From UBA2033 sp035345875 (GTDB lineage Bacteria; Spirochaetota; Leptospiria; Leptospirales; Leptospiraceae), in the NCBI GenBank assembly GCA_035345875.1, contig DAORDH010000004.1, positions 186,001-250,000 on the forward strand: DNA of 64,000 nucleotides, read 5' to 3'. Both the position numbers and the translations under genes were made by a program. Shown piece after piece: positions 7,016 through 14,760 of this stretch. How positions within the stretch are numbered: the first letter of the stretch is position 1; every line of letters starts with the position of its first letter. Under the pieces are notes generated by a model. It saw only the letters and a program-made list of their open reading frames with translations. It was not told where the DNA came from and searched no databases.

Positions 7016-9199
7016 ATGAACGCATTATCTACAAATCCAAACAACCAAAAACTCAATACAGATAGCATTTATCAATTGTTAAAAAAAGTTCCTCCCCTTT
7101 GGGACTTAGATTCTTACATTGCTGTAAATCCTTTCCTAGGTTATTCCAATCAACCCTTTGTTAAAACCATGGAAAAATTGGAATCCATTTTATCTATGAA
7201 CTTAATTCCCGAAAAGGACTTGTTAGATGGGAAAGAGATCAAACATGAAAATGTAGGAGAGTTTGATATGAACTATGCCAATCTTTCACAATTGATTGGT
7301 CCTTTTCTAGCAAGCTATATAGATGACTCGATCTCTTATTGGAAAAATCCTTGGAAAGAAAAAAGTTTATGGCAAGCATTTCAGTCTTGGTCAGCAATCG
7401 ATCCAGTTTGGAACCTAACGTTTGCAAATTTTCCAGTCCTCAAAGATCTACCCGATGCTGCTATTCAAGCTATTCAAAAATTAGGGGAGGAAAATTCTTC
7501 CATCCAAGTTGAAAGTTTAGAAAAATTACTTTTTATTCTCCCTGGTTGGGCTTCTTATTTCAGAAAAAACAATTGGTTTAAAGAACTAGAACCAAATAGC
7601 GATTTAGTAGGATTACTTGCAATTCTAGCCTACATCTACACCTATCGTCCCGAATTGTTCACTGTTAATTTTAAGCTAAAACATTTAGATAACTCAGAAA
7701 AATTTCAAAATCGTTTTGATTATCTAAAGAAAAAAGAAATCGAATACAGAACAAAACTTCTTCAAGATTTAAAGAAAAATTATCCAATCCCAGAAGAAAA
7801 GAAAAGTGATACTCTACCCAAAACAAAATTCCTATTTTGTATTGATGTTCGTTCTGAATCAATGAGACGACACCTAGAATCTACTTCCCCTTCTATTGAA
7901 ACAGAAGGATTCGCTGGTTTTTTTGGAATGCCAATTGGTTGGAAACATTGGACAGAGGAAGAATTCAGTCACAGCCCAGCTCTTATTTCTCCAGCCTATG
8001 TTTTTTGCAGCAATGAAAAATCTTTCTCTTTACGAAAAAACAAATTACAAACAAAGTCTTGGATTCAAAAAATAAAACGAACCTTTCCAATTGGATTTCA
8101 ATATGTTGAGACAGCAGGATTTTTATCATTCTTCGGATTAATTTACAAAACTCTGAAAATTGGACCGTTACACGAAAATCCAAGAGAAATTTCTTCCGAA
8201 GAAATCAAATTTGCTCTCTCATCTTTGCCGCAAACAGATAAAACAAATATTGCCGCAGGAATTTTAAATCACTTAGGTTTGAAAGATAATTTTCCCTCTT
8301 ACTTTATCATCACAGGCCATGGTAGTCTAACAGTGAATAACCCCCATCAAGCTGGACTTGCTTGTGGTGCCTGCTCTGGACAATCAGGAGAATTAAGTGC
8401 AATCTTTGCGTCCCAACTTCTGAATGATTTGGAAACAAGAAAACAATTAATGCAAATGGGTATTTCTTTACCAGCAGAAACAAAATTTATCCCAGCGATG
8501 CATGAAACTGTAACGGATGAAATTATTTTCTTAGAAAAAGAAAATATAGATAAATCCTATCTACAAAAAATTTCTGAATTAATCAAAAAAGCTAGTTTAG
8601 AAAATCGAAAGGAAAAAGCACGTATCATGGGTTTAAATTCGGAAAGTCCTTACGTTCGATCAAAAGATTGGGCAGAAGTTTTTCCAGAAGCTGGACTTGC
8701 TGGCTGTGCGTCTTTCATTATCGCAAATCGTTCTAGATCAAAAAATGCAAATTTAGAAGGAAGAAGTTTTTTAAATTCTTACAATTGGAAAAAGGATTCT
8801 GAATTTAAAACTTTAGAGCTACTTATGACTGCTCCCGCAGTTGTTGCTTCTTGGATCAACTTGCAATACTATGCATCTACTACAAACCCAGATGTATATG
8901 GAGCAGGAAACAAGTTGTTGCATAACGTTACCGGAAACAAAGGAGTTTTTGAAGGGAATCATTGGAATTTAAAATCAGGCTTACCTCTACAATCTGTATT
9001 TGATGGGAAAAGATTTGTGCATATACCAATTCGTTTACAAATCATCATCGAAGCCCCACAAGAAGAAATAGATAAGATTTTAAACAAGCATTCTTCTATT
9101 GGTGATTTAGTTAAAAACGAATGGGTTTATTTAATCCAATGGGATGAGAATGGAGATTTTTATCTCAAAAATCAAACATGGGAAAAAATAAAAATCTAA
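7016..9199 (+). CDS. dabA: DabA (DUF2309), carbonic-anhydrase-like subunit of the DAB transporter
   Basis: 727 aa from the ATG at 7016, preceded by AAGGAG at 6 nt. The frame is open further upstream, but that part overlaps dabB out of frame. Four expected zinc-site residues of the beta-carbonic-anhydrase-like centre are visible: Cys and Asp in FCIDVRSESMRRHLE and His and Cys in GHGSLTVNNPHQ followed by GLACGACSGQSG. DabA with DabB converts incoming CO2 to bicarbonate in the cytoplasm. The genes are 10 bp apart and certainly co-transcribed. In a heterotroph the bicarbonate would feed carboxylases; biotin ligase is encoded elsewhere in the window, but that link is only an inference. Confidence 0.92.
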   Translation: MNALSTNPNNQKLNTDSIYQLLKKVPPLWDLDSYIAVNPFLGYSNQPFVKTMEKLESILSMNLIPEKDLLDGKEIKHENVGEFDMNYANLSQLIGPFLASYIDDSISYWKNPWKEKSLWQAFQSWSAIDPVWNLTFANFPVLKDLPDAAIQAIQKLGEENSSIQVESLEKLLFILPGWASYFRKNNWFKELEPNSDLVGLLAILAYIYTYRPELFTVNFKLKHLDNSEKFQNRFDYLKKKEIEYRTKLLQDLKKNYPIPEEKKSDTLPKTKFLFCIDVRSESMRRHLESTSPSIETEGFAGFFGMPIGWKHWTEEEFSHSPALISPAYVFCSNEKSFSLRKNKLQTKSWIQKIKRTFPIGFQYVETAGFLSFFGLIYKTLKIGPLHENPREISSEEIKFALSSLPQTDKTNIAAGILNHLGLKDNFPSYFIITGHGSLTVNNPHQAGLACGACSGQSGELSAIFASQLLNDLETRKQLMQMGISLPAETKFIPAMHETVTDEIIFLEKENIDKSYLQKISELIKKASLENRKEKARIMGLNSESPYVRSKDWAEVFPEAGLAGCASFIIANRSRSKNANLEGRSFLNSYNWKKDSEFKTLELLMTAPAVVASWINLQYYASTTNPDVYGAGNKLLHNVTGNKGVFEGNHWNLKSGLPLQSVFDGKRFVHIPIRLQIIIEAPQEEIDKILNKHSSIGDLVKNEWVYLIQWDENGDFYLKNQTWEKIKI

Positions 9200-9219
9200 C
9201 TCACTTTCTTAGATGAGAT

Positions 9220-9281
9220 TATATACCAAACGCCCAAAGAATCTTCCACAAAGATTTTATTGGAATAACGTTTGGTATATA
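9220..9281. repeat. Long-spaced inverted repeat after dabA
   Basis: Arms TATATACCAAACG (9220-9232) and CGTTTGGTATATA (9269-9281), perfect over 13 bp with a 36 nt loop. There is no T-tract after it, so a plain intrinsic terminator is doubtful. It lies between the convergent dabA and the kinase gene at 9381. Confidence 0.55.
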
Positions 9282-9380
9282 TCGATTTGAGTCTTGCCAA
9301 AATTAAATCATAAATTCAGAATAGAACGCAATGCATGCTCTTATTGAAAAATTAAAACGATTGCAGATTTTCGAAAACAC

Positions 9381-11534
9381 CTATCGATTCGGAATTGATA
9401 GTATAAACTGTGAAAAACTACTTCGTTCTATTCTAAATTTCCCATGTATTTGTTTAGAAAGCATCTGAACTAATTGCAAACCAAATCCTTTTTTAGATTC
9501 TTGCTCGCTCGAGATACCGACCCCATCGTCTTCTACCTTAAAAATAATCTGATCTTTTTCTTGGTAAGCGGATACGGTTAATAAACCGCTTTCTCTTCCG
9601 ATAAACGCATACTTCATAGCATTTGTAATTAACTCATTTAAGATAATTCCAACAGAAAATAAAGTTGAAGATGGTAATATTAAATTTTCAATATTCTTAT
9701 TTACTTTCACAATTCGGTAATTTGGGAAATTATATACAATTTCATCAATCAGTGGGATTAGATATTCAAATAAGGAAAGATCTTGATAATTAGAAGACAT
9801 ATATAATTTATCATAAAGTAATACCATACTTTGTATTCGACTAATTGCATCGTTTAACACTTCTATGGCTACTTTATCCTGCAAACTATCTGTCTGTAGG
9901 TAGAGAAGACTTGTGATTGTTAGCATATTGTTTTTTATACGATGGTGAACTTCTCTTAATAAAAGATCTTTCTCTCCCAAAAGAGTTTTTATTTTCTCCT
10001 CTGCAGTTTTTCGAAACGTTATATCAATAGCGAAGCCACTCCATACAACAGGCTGATCCGGATCTTTTTTTGGATTGGGTCTTGATGTGACCTGCACCCA
10101 TTTTTCTGATCCAGAAGGCATAATAAATCTTACCTCAGTTGAAAAATGATCTTTAGAATGAAAAGCTTCATCGCTATCTTTTTTAAATTGCTCTATATCA
10201 TCTGGATGAACTAAATTCCAAAGAATCGTCATATCACGCATTACATCTACCGGATCTAATTCAAATATTTCTAAGCATTTAGGACTTACATACAGCATTT
10301 GGCTTGTTCCATCAGGATGCAAAACATAATCATAAAGAGCACCGGGAACTGTTTCCGTTAGGCGATGATATCTTTCTATATTCTCCTGAATCGTTTTTTC
10401 TGCCTCTTTTTTATCTGTTATATCTTCTGATATACCAAGCAAATATTCAGGCTCTCCTCTATCATTAAACAAAGGTAATTTTTTTGTGTGTAAGATTCTA
10501 GTTCCATTTGGAGTGTTTATAAACTCCTCGGGAATATCAACTAGTTGACCGTTATGAATCACATCCAAATCTTTTTTTGTAAAAAAATCTGCTTGCTCTT
10601 TAGGGAAAAAGTCATAATCATTTTTTCCAATTAATTCTTTACGATTAAATCCTACCAATTCTTCTCCTGCGCGATTAAATAAAATAAATCGCAAATCCTT
10701 TGCATCCTTCATAAATATCATATTTGGAATATTCTCAATAATCGAATTCAGGAAATTTGTAGTGTCTTTTATTTTTTTATCAAATTTCTTCTTTTCAGAT
10801 ATATTCCTATAAATGAGTAGAATTCCATTGGGGAAAGGATGACATTCTATAAATATTGTCATTTGATAGGATTCATAGATTGCACTGAATTCCCTTTTCT
10901 TTTGAGTGCGCATTGCTTCTTTTGGCTCTTCTAAGAAAGGTGTTCCCATCACTTCTGGGAATAACTCCCAGTAAACCTTTCCAATAACGTCTTCTTCTTT
11001 TAAGCCAAAATCATTTAATGTTTTCTTGTTAACGTAGGTATATCTCCAATCCAAATTGAATGCAACGATGCTATCTGATATTAAATCCAATAAAGAATTG
11101 ATATCATTATTAAGTAAAATCGATAAAGGCTCAATACTTATCTGCTCAGATAATCTTTTTTCAGAATCATATAATTCAAGAGCCAATTCAATTGAATTTT
11201 GCAGACAATAATCATTTGAGTTTTTTGAGTGAAATCCATAGCGACTAATGCTTTTTAATTCAGCCAACTTGCTTGGTTCAATATGTGAAAACATAAAAAC
11301 AATTGGTATATTATCTCTTAATGATATTTCTCTAGAAATCGTTAGACCAAAATCAACTGCAAAAAGAATTAAATCAGGCTTCTCTACTTGAAAAGCCTCT
11401 ACCAATTCTATTTCACTTGTAGCAATACTTACATTGTAATTCCAGTTTTGAATTTTTTTAGAAAGCGCATTTGCAAAAATTATTTCTTTATCGACTATTA
11501 GAATTCTTTTCATTTTACTAGAGGTATCACTCAT
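9381..11534 (-). CDS. PAS sensor histidine kinase (HisKA_2) with degenerate receiver domain
   Basis: 717 aa. Residues ~8-125 have a receiver fold (RILIVDKEIIFANALSKK), but the phosphoacceptor Asp is replaced: PDLILFAV stands where PDLILLD is expected. Three PAS domains follow (about 145-250, 260-375, 385-510; PAC ends such as LLGISEDITDKKEAE). The kinase core is of HisKA_2 type, REVHHRIKNNMLTITSLLYLQ with the phosphoryl-His, then N-box NELITNAMKYAF and G-boxes EDDGVGIS and KKGFGLQLVQML. There is no membrane segment, so it senses inside the cell. The ATG has a strong AAGGAGG. No response regulator is adjacent. It is an orphan kinase whose partner is unknown. Confidence 0.9.
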   Translation of the reverse strand: MSDTSSKMKRILIVDKEIIFANALSKKIQNWNYNVSIATSEIELVEAFQVEKPDLILFAVDFGLTISREISLRDNIPIVFMFSHIEPSKLAELKSISRYGFHSKNSNDYCLQNSIELALELYDSEKRLSEQISIEPLSILLNNDINSLLDLISDSIVAFNLDWRYTYVNKKTLNDFGLKEEDVIGKVYWELFPEVMGTPFLEEPKEAMRTQKKREFSAIYESYQMTIFIECHPFPNGILLIYRNISEKKKFDKKIKDTTNFLNSIIENIPNMIFMKDAKDLRFILFNRAGEELVGFNRKELIGKNDYDFFPKEQADFFTKKDLDVIHNGQLVDIPEEFINTPNGTRILHTKKLPLFNDRGEPEYLLGISEDITDKKEAEKTIQENIERYHRLTETVPGALYDYVLHPDGTSQMLYVSPKCLEIFELDPVDVMRDMTILWNLVHPDDIEQFKKDSDEAFHSKDHFSTEVRFIMPSGSEKWVQVTSRPNPKKDPDQPVVWSGFAIDITFRKTAEEKIKTLLGEKDLLLREVHHRIKNNMLTITSLLYLQTDSLQDKVAIEVLNDAISRIQSMVLLYDKLYMSSNYQDLSLFEYLIPLIDEIVYNFPNYRIVKVNKNIENLILPSSTLFSVGIILNELITNAMKYAFIGRESGLLTVSAYQEKDQIIFKVEDDGVGISSEQESKKGFGLQLVQMLSKQIHGKFRIERSSFSQFILSIPNR

Positions 11535-11618
11535 TTCATTCCTCCTTATATTTCATTACAAACAGATATCCTTCTAATATCTTTCTAAAAAAACTGAGAT
11601 ATAAAAAGGAGATAGCAA

Positions 11619-12941
11619 TTAAGGCTGAAACTCTTGATCGAGAATAATCCAATCATCACTTTGACGATTGTGCCATTCTTTCTCAGGATAGTATTTGCCG
11701 CCAATAGATTCGATGATTCTTTTCATATAAGGTTCGCCTGGATCAAAATCCTTCCCATAGAGTGCAATGGAACCACCATATTTTTTCTTTGCTTGCGTAT
11801 GAGAGTAGATTCCTTTCAAATCTTCTATTTTATAGTTGGTCAATGGAATATTATATTTATCCGTTAGTTCCTTTACTAGTCTACTGACTTTATCTGCCTG
11901 GCGATTATTTGCCATTAATTCATCCATATTCTTTCCGACAATTTCGATCTGAATACAGTTTTGATTTGTTCCTGTCGCTGCTTGTGCCATATCGTCTAAA
12001 TAATCTAGAATCTGATAAGCCTTAGCGTCCTTATCTACCATGATTGTAGCAGCAAGCTTTCTTCTCTCTAGAGTCTCTTGAGAAACAACGAAGCTAGATA
12101 TTGCTGTAAAATGTAGAACTACACATTCTGGTTTTATTTTTTGTTTGAAAACATACTTCAAACGATAGTTCTCAGGCGTAAAGCCTTCCTCGTTCTTCTC
12201 TAATTCTACTAATTCAACTTGGGTTGGTTTAGTAATTCCCCTTCCTCTATCAAAGTCTGGTTCTGGAATCTCTTTGTTTTTCTTTTCTCTTCTAGAAACC
12301 CAATCTCTTTCATATCTCCCAAACCAATTCTCCTCTGCATAATATTGTCCTCCAAATGAAGAAAATATTTCTTTTAAAATCTTTTCACTCCCACATTCAT
12401 TTAAATCTACAAAATTTCCAAATTTCTTTTTTGCCTGCGTGTGAGTGAAAACTCCGGAGAGAGAATTTATATTTTGATTGGAAAATGGGATTTCTAAATC
12501 ATTGATCAATTTTTTAATGAGTTTTCCGGCAGCATTTAATTGAGTTTTATTATTTAAGATTTCGTCTTCTTTACCTTCTAAAGATATATGAAGACTAACG
12601 TCATCCATTCTAGGCACAGCCTTGACTGCAAGGTATGGGATTGTATTCCATCCATAGTATTTTCCATCCTTACCTACAATAAAATGAACTAAAAATCCAG
12701 AATCGAGTGAATCTTTTATGTATTGTTCTTTTGATTTGGAGTCAGTATGATGTAAAATCAGAGAGCTAATGTATGTATTTCGCTTAACTCCAATTATTTT
12801 TGAATGCAATTCGCTACTTAACCAATCTTGATAAGGAATTATCTCTAAATCAACTTGATAGGAATTGGATCGTGTGATTCTGGTATCACACACGCAGGAA
12901 AGTAAAATACTAAGAATAAAAATAGAAATTCTTACTTTCAA
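11619..12941 (-). CDS. Lipoprotein with two N-acetylmuramoyl-L-alanine amidase-like (Amidase_2/PGRP) domains
   Basis: 440 aa from a TTG start (12941); no in-frame ATG precedes the signal peptide. MKVRISIFILSILLSC is a lipoprotein signal. Domain 1 (~50-215) has LILHHTDS, SLHISLEGK, GVFTHTQAKKKFG and NECG; domain 2 (~255-430) has VVLHFTAIS, QIEIVGK, GIYSHTQAKKKYGG and FDPG. In the family, His/His/(Cys or Asp) bind zinc and the Glu/Tyr region assists cleavage of the glycan-peptide amide bond; candidates for these residues are present in both halves. The halves are clear internal duplicates. It should act on peptidoglycan from a membrane anchor. It follows the kinase-like gene at 12965 by 23 bp. 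Confidence 0.82.
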   Translation of the reverse strand: MKVRISIFILSILLSCVCDTRITRSNSYQVDLEIIPYQDWLSSELHSKIIGVKRNTYISSLILHHTDSKSKEQYIKDSLDSGFLVHFIVGKDGKYYGWNTIPYLAVKAVPRMDDVSLHISLEGKEDEILNNKTQLNAAGKLIKKLINDLEIPFSNQNINSLSGVFTHTQAKKKFGNFVDLNECGSEKILKEIFSSFGGQYYAEENWFGRYERDWVSRREKKNKEIPEPDFDRGRGITKPTQVELVELEKNEEGFTPENYRLKYVFKQKIKPECVVLHFTAISSFVVSQETLERRKLAATIMVDKDAKAYQILDYLDDMAQAATGTNQNCIQIEIVGKNMDELMANNRQADKVSRLVKELTDKYNIPLTNYKIEDLKGIYSHTQAKKKYGGSIALYGKDFDPGEPYMKRIIESIGGKYYPEKEWHNRQSDDWIILDQEFQP

Positions 12942-12964
12942 GCGCGCTGAACCATTTAAAGGTA

Positions 12965-13648
12965 TTAGATACCTTTCATTTGTGCGAGTTGTAAAATAGA
13001 TTTAACAATTTCCTCTTGAGAGAGATATTCACAGTTGTAACTAACGTCAAATACATTTAATCCAGGACTTTCACCCGCAAAATAATTACGTAAGAATATA
13101 CGTTCATTATCTACTACATTGATTCTACCGATTGCTTCCGCATCCGATTTTAAATTCTCTAAATTTTTAACGCGTCCAATTCTCCAAGAAACAGAAGCAT
13201 GTAAATGAACATGCACAGCCTTTTGTAAATCACGAGCAAGAACAGCACCGCCTCGACCAAGGATTACAACATTCCCATGAAGTGCAACAGTTCTTAAAAT
13301 ACGGGCGATTGTCTTTTTAATTTTTAAATCACTTGGAAGATGAATATCTGAGAAAGCTAAAAATAATTCTTCAAAAACACCTTTTGGTTTGGACTTAGCA
13401 ATTTGATCGATTAGTTTAGCCGGAATATCTAATTCCTCTGCTGCCTGATTGACGATCTGCTTGTCAACAACAGACCATTCGGCTTTGTTTGTTGCTGTCA
13501 ATGCTTTTGAAACTTCGTTAGCAATTGGAATCCCAGGGCAACCATATTCCCTTGAAATTGTAATTACACGTGGAACACTGAGTTCACTGTTTACACTGTC
13601 AGAATTAATTTTTTCTTTGATATAGTCTAAAATTGAATTTCTTGCCAT
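12965..13648 (-). CDS. Cytidylate kinase-like protein
   Basis: 227 aa. It matches the Cytidylate_kin2 family: VITISREYGCPGIPIANEVSKAL at the nucleotide-binding end, VVDKQIVNQAAEELDIP, VILGRGGAVLARD, and the C-terminal FDVSYNCEYLSQEEIVKSIL. These proteins have a P-loop NTPase fold with a modified loop; the true substrate is not established. The ATG has AAAGG at 6 nt. It is upstream of and probably co-transcribed with the amidase lipoprotein. Confidence 0.85.
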   Translation of the reverse strand: MARNSILDYIKEKINSDSVNSELSVPRVITISREYGCPGIPIANEVSKALTATNKAEWSVVDKQIVNQAAEELDIPAKLIDQIAKSKPKGVFEELFLAFSDIHLPSDLKIKKTIARILRTVALHGNVVILGRGGAVLARDLQKAVHVHLHASVSWRIGRVKNLENLKSDAEAIGRINVVDNERIFLRNYFAGESPGLNVFDVSYNCEYLSQEEIVKSILQLAQMKGI

Positions 13649-13791
13649 TTAATACCTTTCCTAAAAAACAGTTCATCTATCACCTAATGGATTTCTAGTT
13701 TACATGGCAATTACTTTTAATATAATCTAGATTGACTTATCTCATAAATACCTACATATTTATATGAATCTAGAGAGTAGAAGGATTTAGA

Positions 13792-14103
13792 ATGGTTTCA
13801 AAAGAACAATCATTAAAGGAACTAAGAACGATTCCAGGTGTAGGCAAAGTAGTCGCTAACGATCTCTGGAATTTGGGAATTAAGTCAATATCCGACTTGA
13901 TCAATAAGAAACCTGAGAATCTCTACCACAAACACAATCTTTTGAAGGGAAAAGTGCAGGATAGGTGTATGCTCTACACATTTAGGTGTGCCGTTTATTT
14001 TGCCAATACTGAAAAGGACTTCCAAGAACCAGAAAAATTAAAATGGTGGAACTGGATGGATGATGATAAAAAAACTCACCACAAAAAAGCAGGAAATCAA
14101 TGA
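13792..14103 (+). CDS. Helix-hairpin-helix protein of the Cdd1 (pathogenicity locus) family
   Basis: 103 aa. The helix-hairpin-helix LRTIPGVGKVVANDLWNLGI lies at 11-30, followed by the family's DRCMLYTFRCAVYFAN and KLKWWNWMDD. Such HhH modules bind DNA without sequence specificity; the Cdd1 family itself has no proven function. It overlaps the next gene by ATGA, indicating translational coupling. AGAAGGATT precedes the ATG. Confidence 0.88.
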   Translation: MVSKEQSLKELRTIPGVGKVVANDLWNLGIKSISDLINKKPENLYHKHNLLKGKVQDRCMLYTFRCAVYFANTEKDFQEPEKLKWWNWMDDDKKTHHKKAGNQ

Positions 14104-14549
14104 AAGAACTAACACCAGATAGTTATATAAATAATTTATCCAAAGAGAGAAAAGAGGTTATTACAAAATTAAGAGACCTTTTAAAAAAAAATCTACCAAA
14201 AGGTTTTGAAGAAACAATCAGCTATGGAATGATTTCGTATGTAGTTCCCCATTCACTTCACCCAGAAGGATATCATACAGATCCAAAACAACCGTTGCCA
14301 TTTATTAGTTTAGCATCCCAGAAGAATTTTATAGCTCTTTATCATATGGGAATCTATGCAGATGAAAAAATATTACATTGGTTTGTTACTGAGTATCCTA
14401 AACATTCAAAAACAAAACTAGATATGGGAAAAAGTTGTATCCGTTTCAAAAAAATTGACCAAATTCCCTTTGATCTAATCCAAGAACTAGTTAAAAAAAT
14501 GACTCCTAAACAATGGATTGATTTATATAAAAAAAGCATTAAAAAATAG
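14100..14549 (+). CDS. DUF1801 (YdhG-like) domain protein
   Basis: 149 aa. The pattern ERKEVITKLRDLLKKNLPKGFEETISYGMISY, KQPLPFISLASQKNFIALYHMG and LDMGKSCIRFKKIDQIPFDLI fits DUF1801, a small soluble fold of the YdhG/YjhP-like group with no assigned reaction. It is coupled to the Cdd1-family gene by a 4 bp overlap. Nothing unusual in the sequence. Confidence 0.88.
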   Translation: MKELTPDSYINNLSKERKEVITKLRDLLKKNLPKGFEETISYGMISYVVPHSLHPEGYHTDPKQPLPFISLASQKNFIALYHMGIYADEKILHWFVTEYPKHSKTKLDMGKSCIRFKKIDQIPFDLIQELVKKMTPKQWIDLYKKSIKK

Positions 14550-14693
14550 TTTCAACCTATATAAAAACTTCTTATTTAAGAATGATTTCTAATTGAGTAA
14601 AAAAAATTTTAACAATACAAACGAGTTTAAGAATCATTACGCCTTAAAGGCAAATCATTATTTACCGCTTCTTCTTCGGAATCGTTTTAACCA

Positions 14694-14721
14694 TTGACCG
14701 ATTATTTTTAGGTTATATTCT
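14694..14721 (+). promoter_or_regulatory. Sigma70-like promoter of the haem GGDEF-EAL gene
   Basis: TTGACC (14694-14699), 16 bp spacer, TATTCT (14716-14721), about 40 bp before the start codon. An overlapping TATATT offers an alternative -10. Confidence 0.5.
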
Positions 14722-14760
14722 GGTATCAGAAACAAAGAAACCTGTTGGAAGTTCAGGTAT

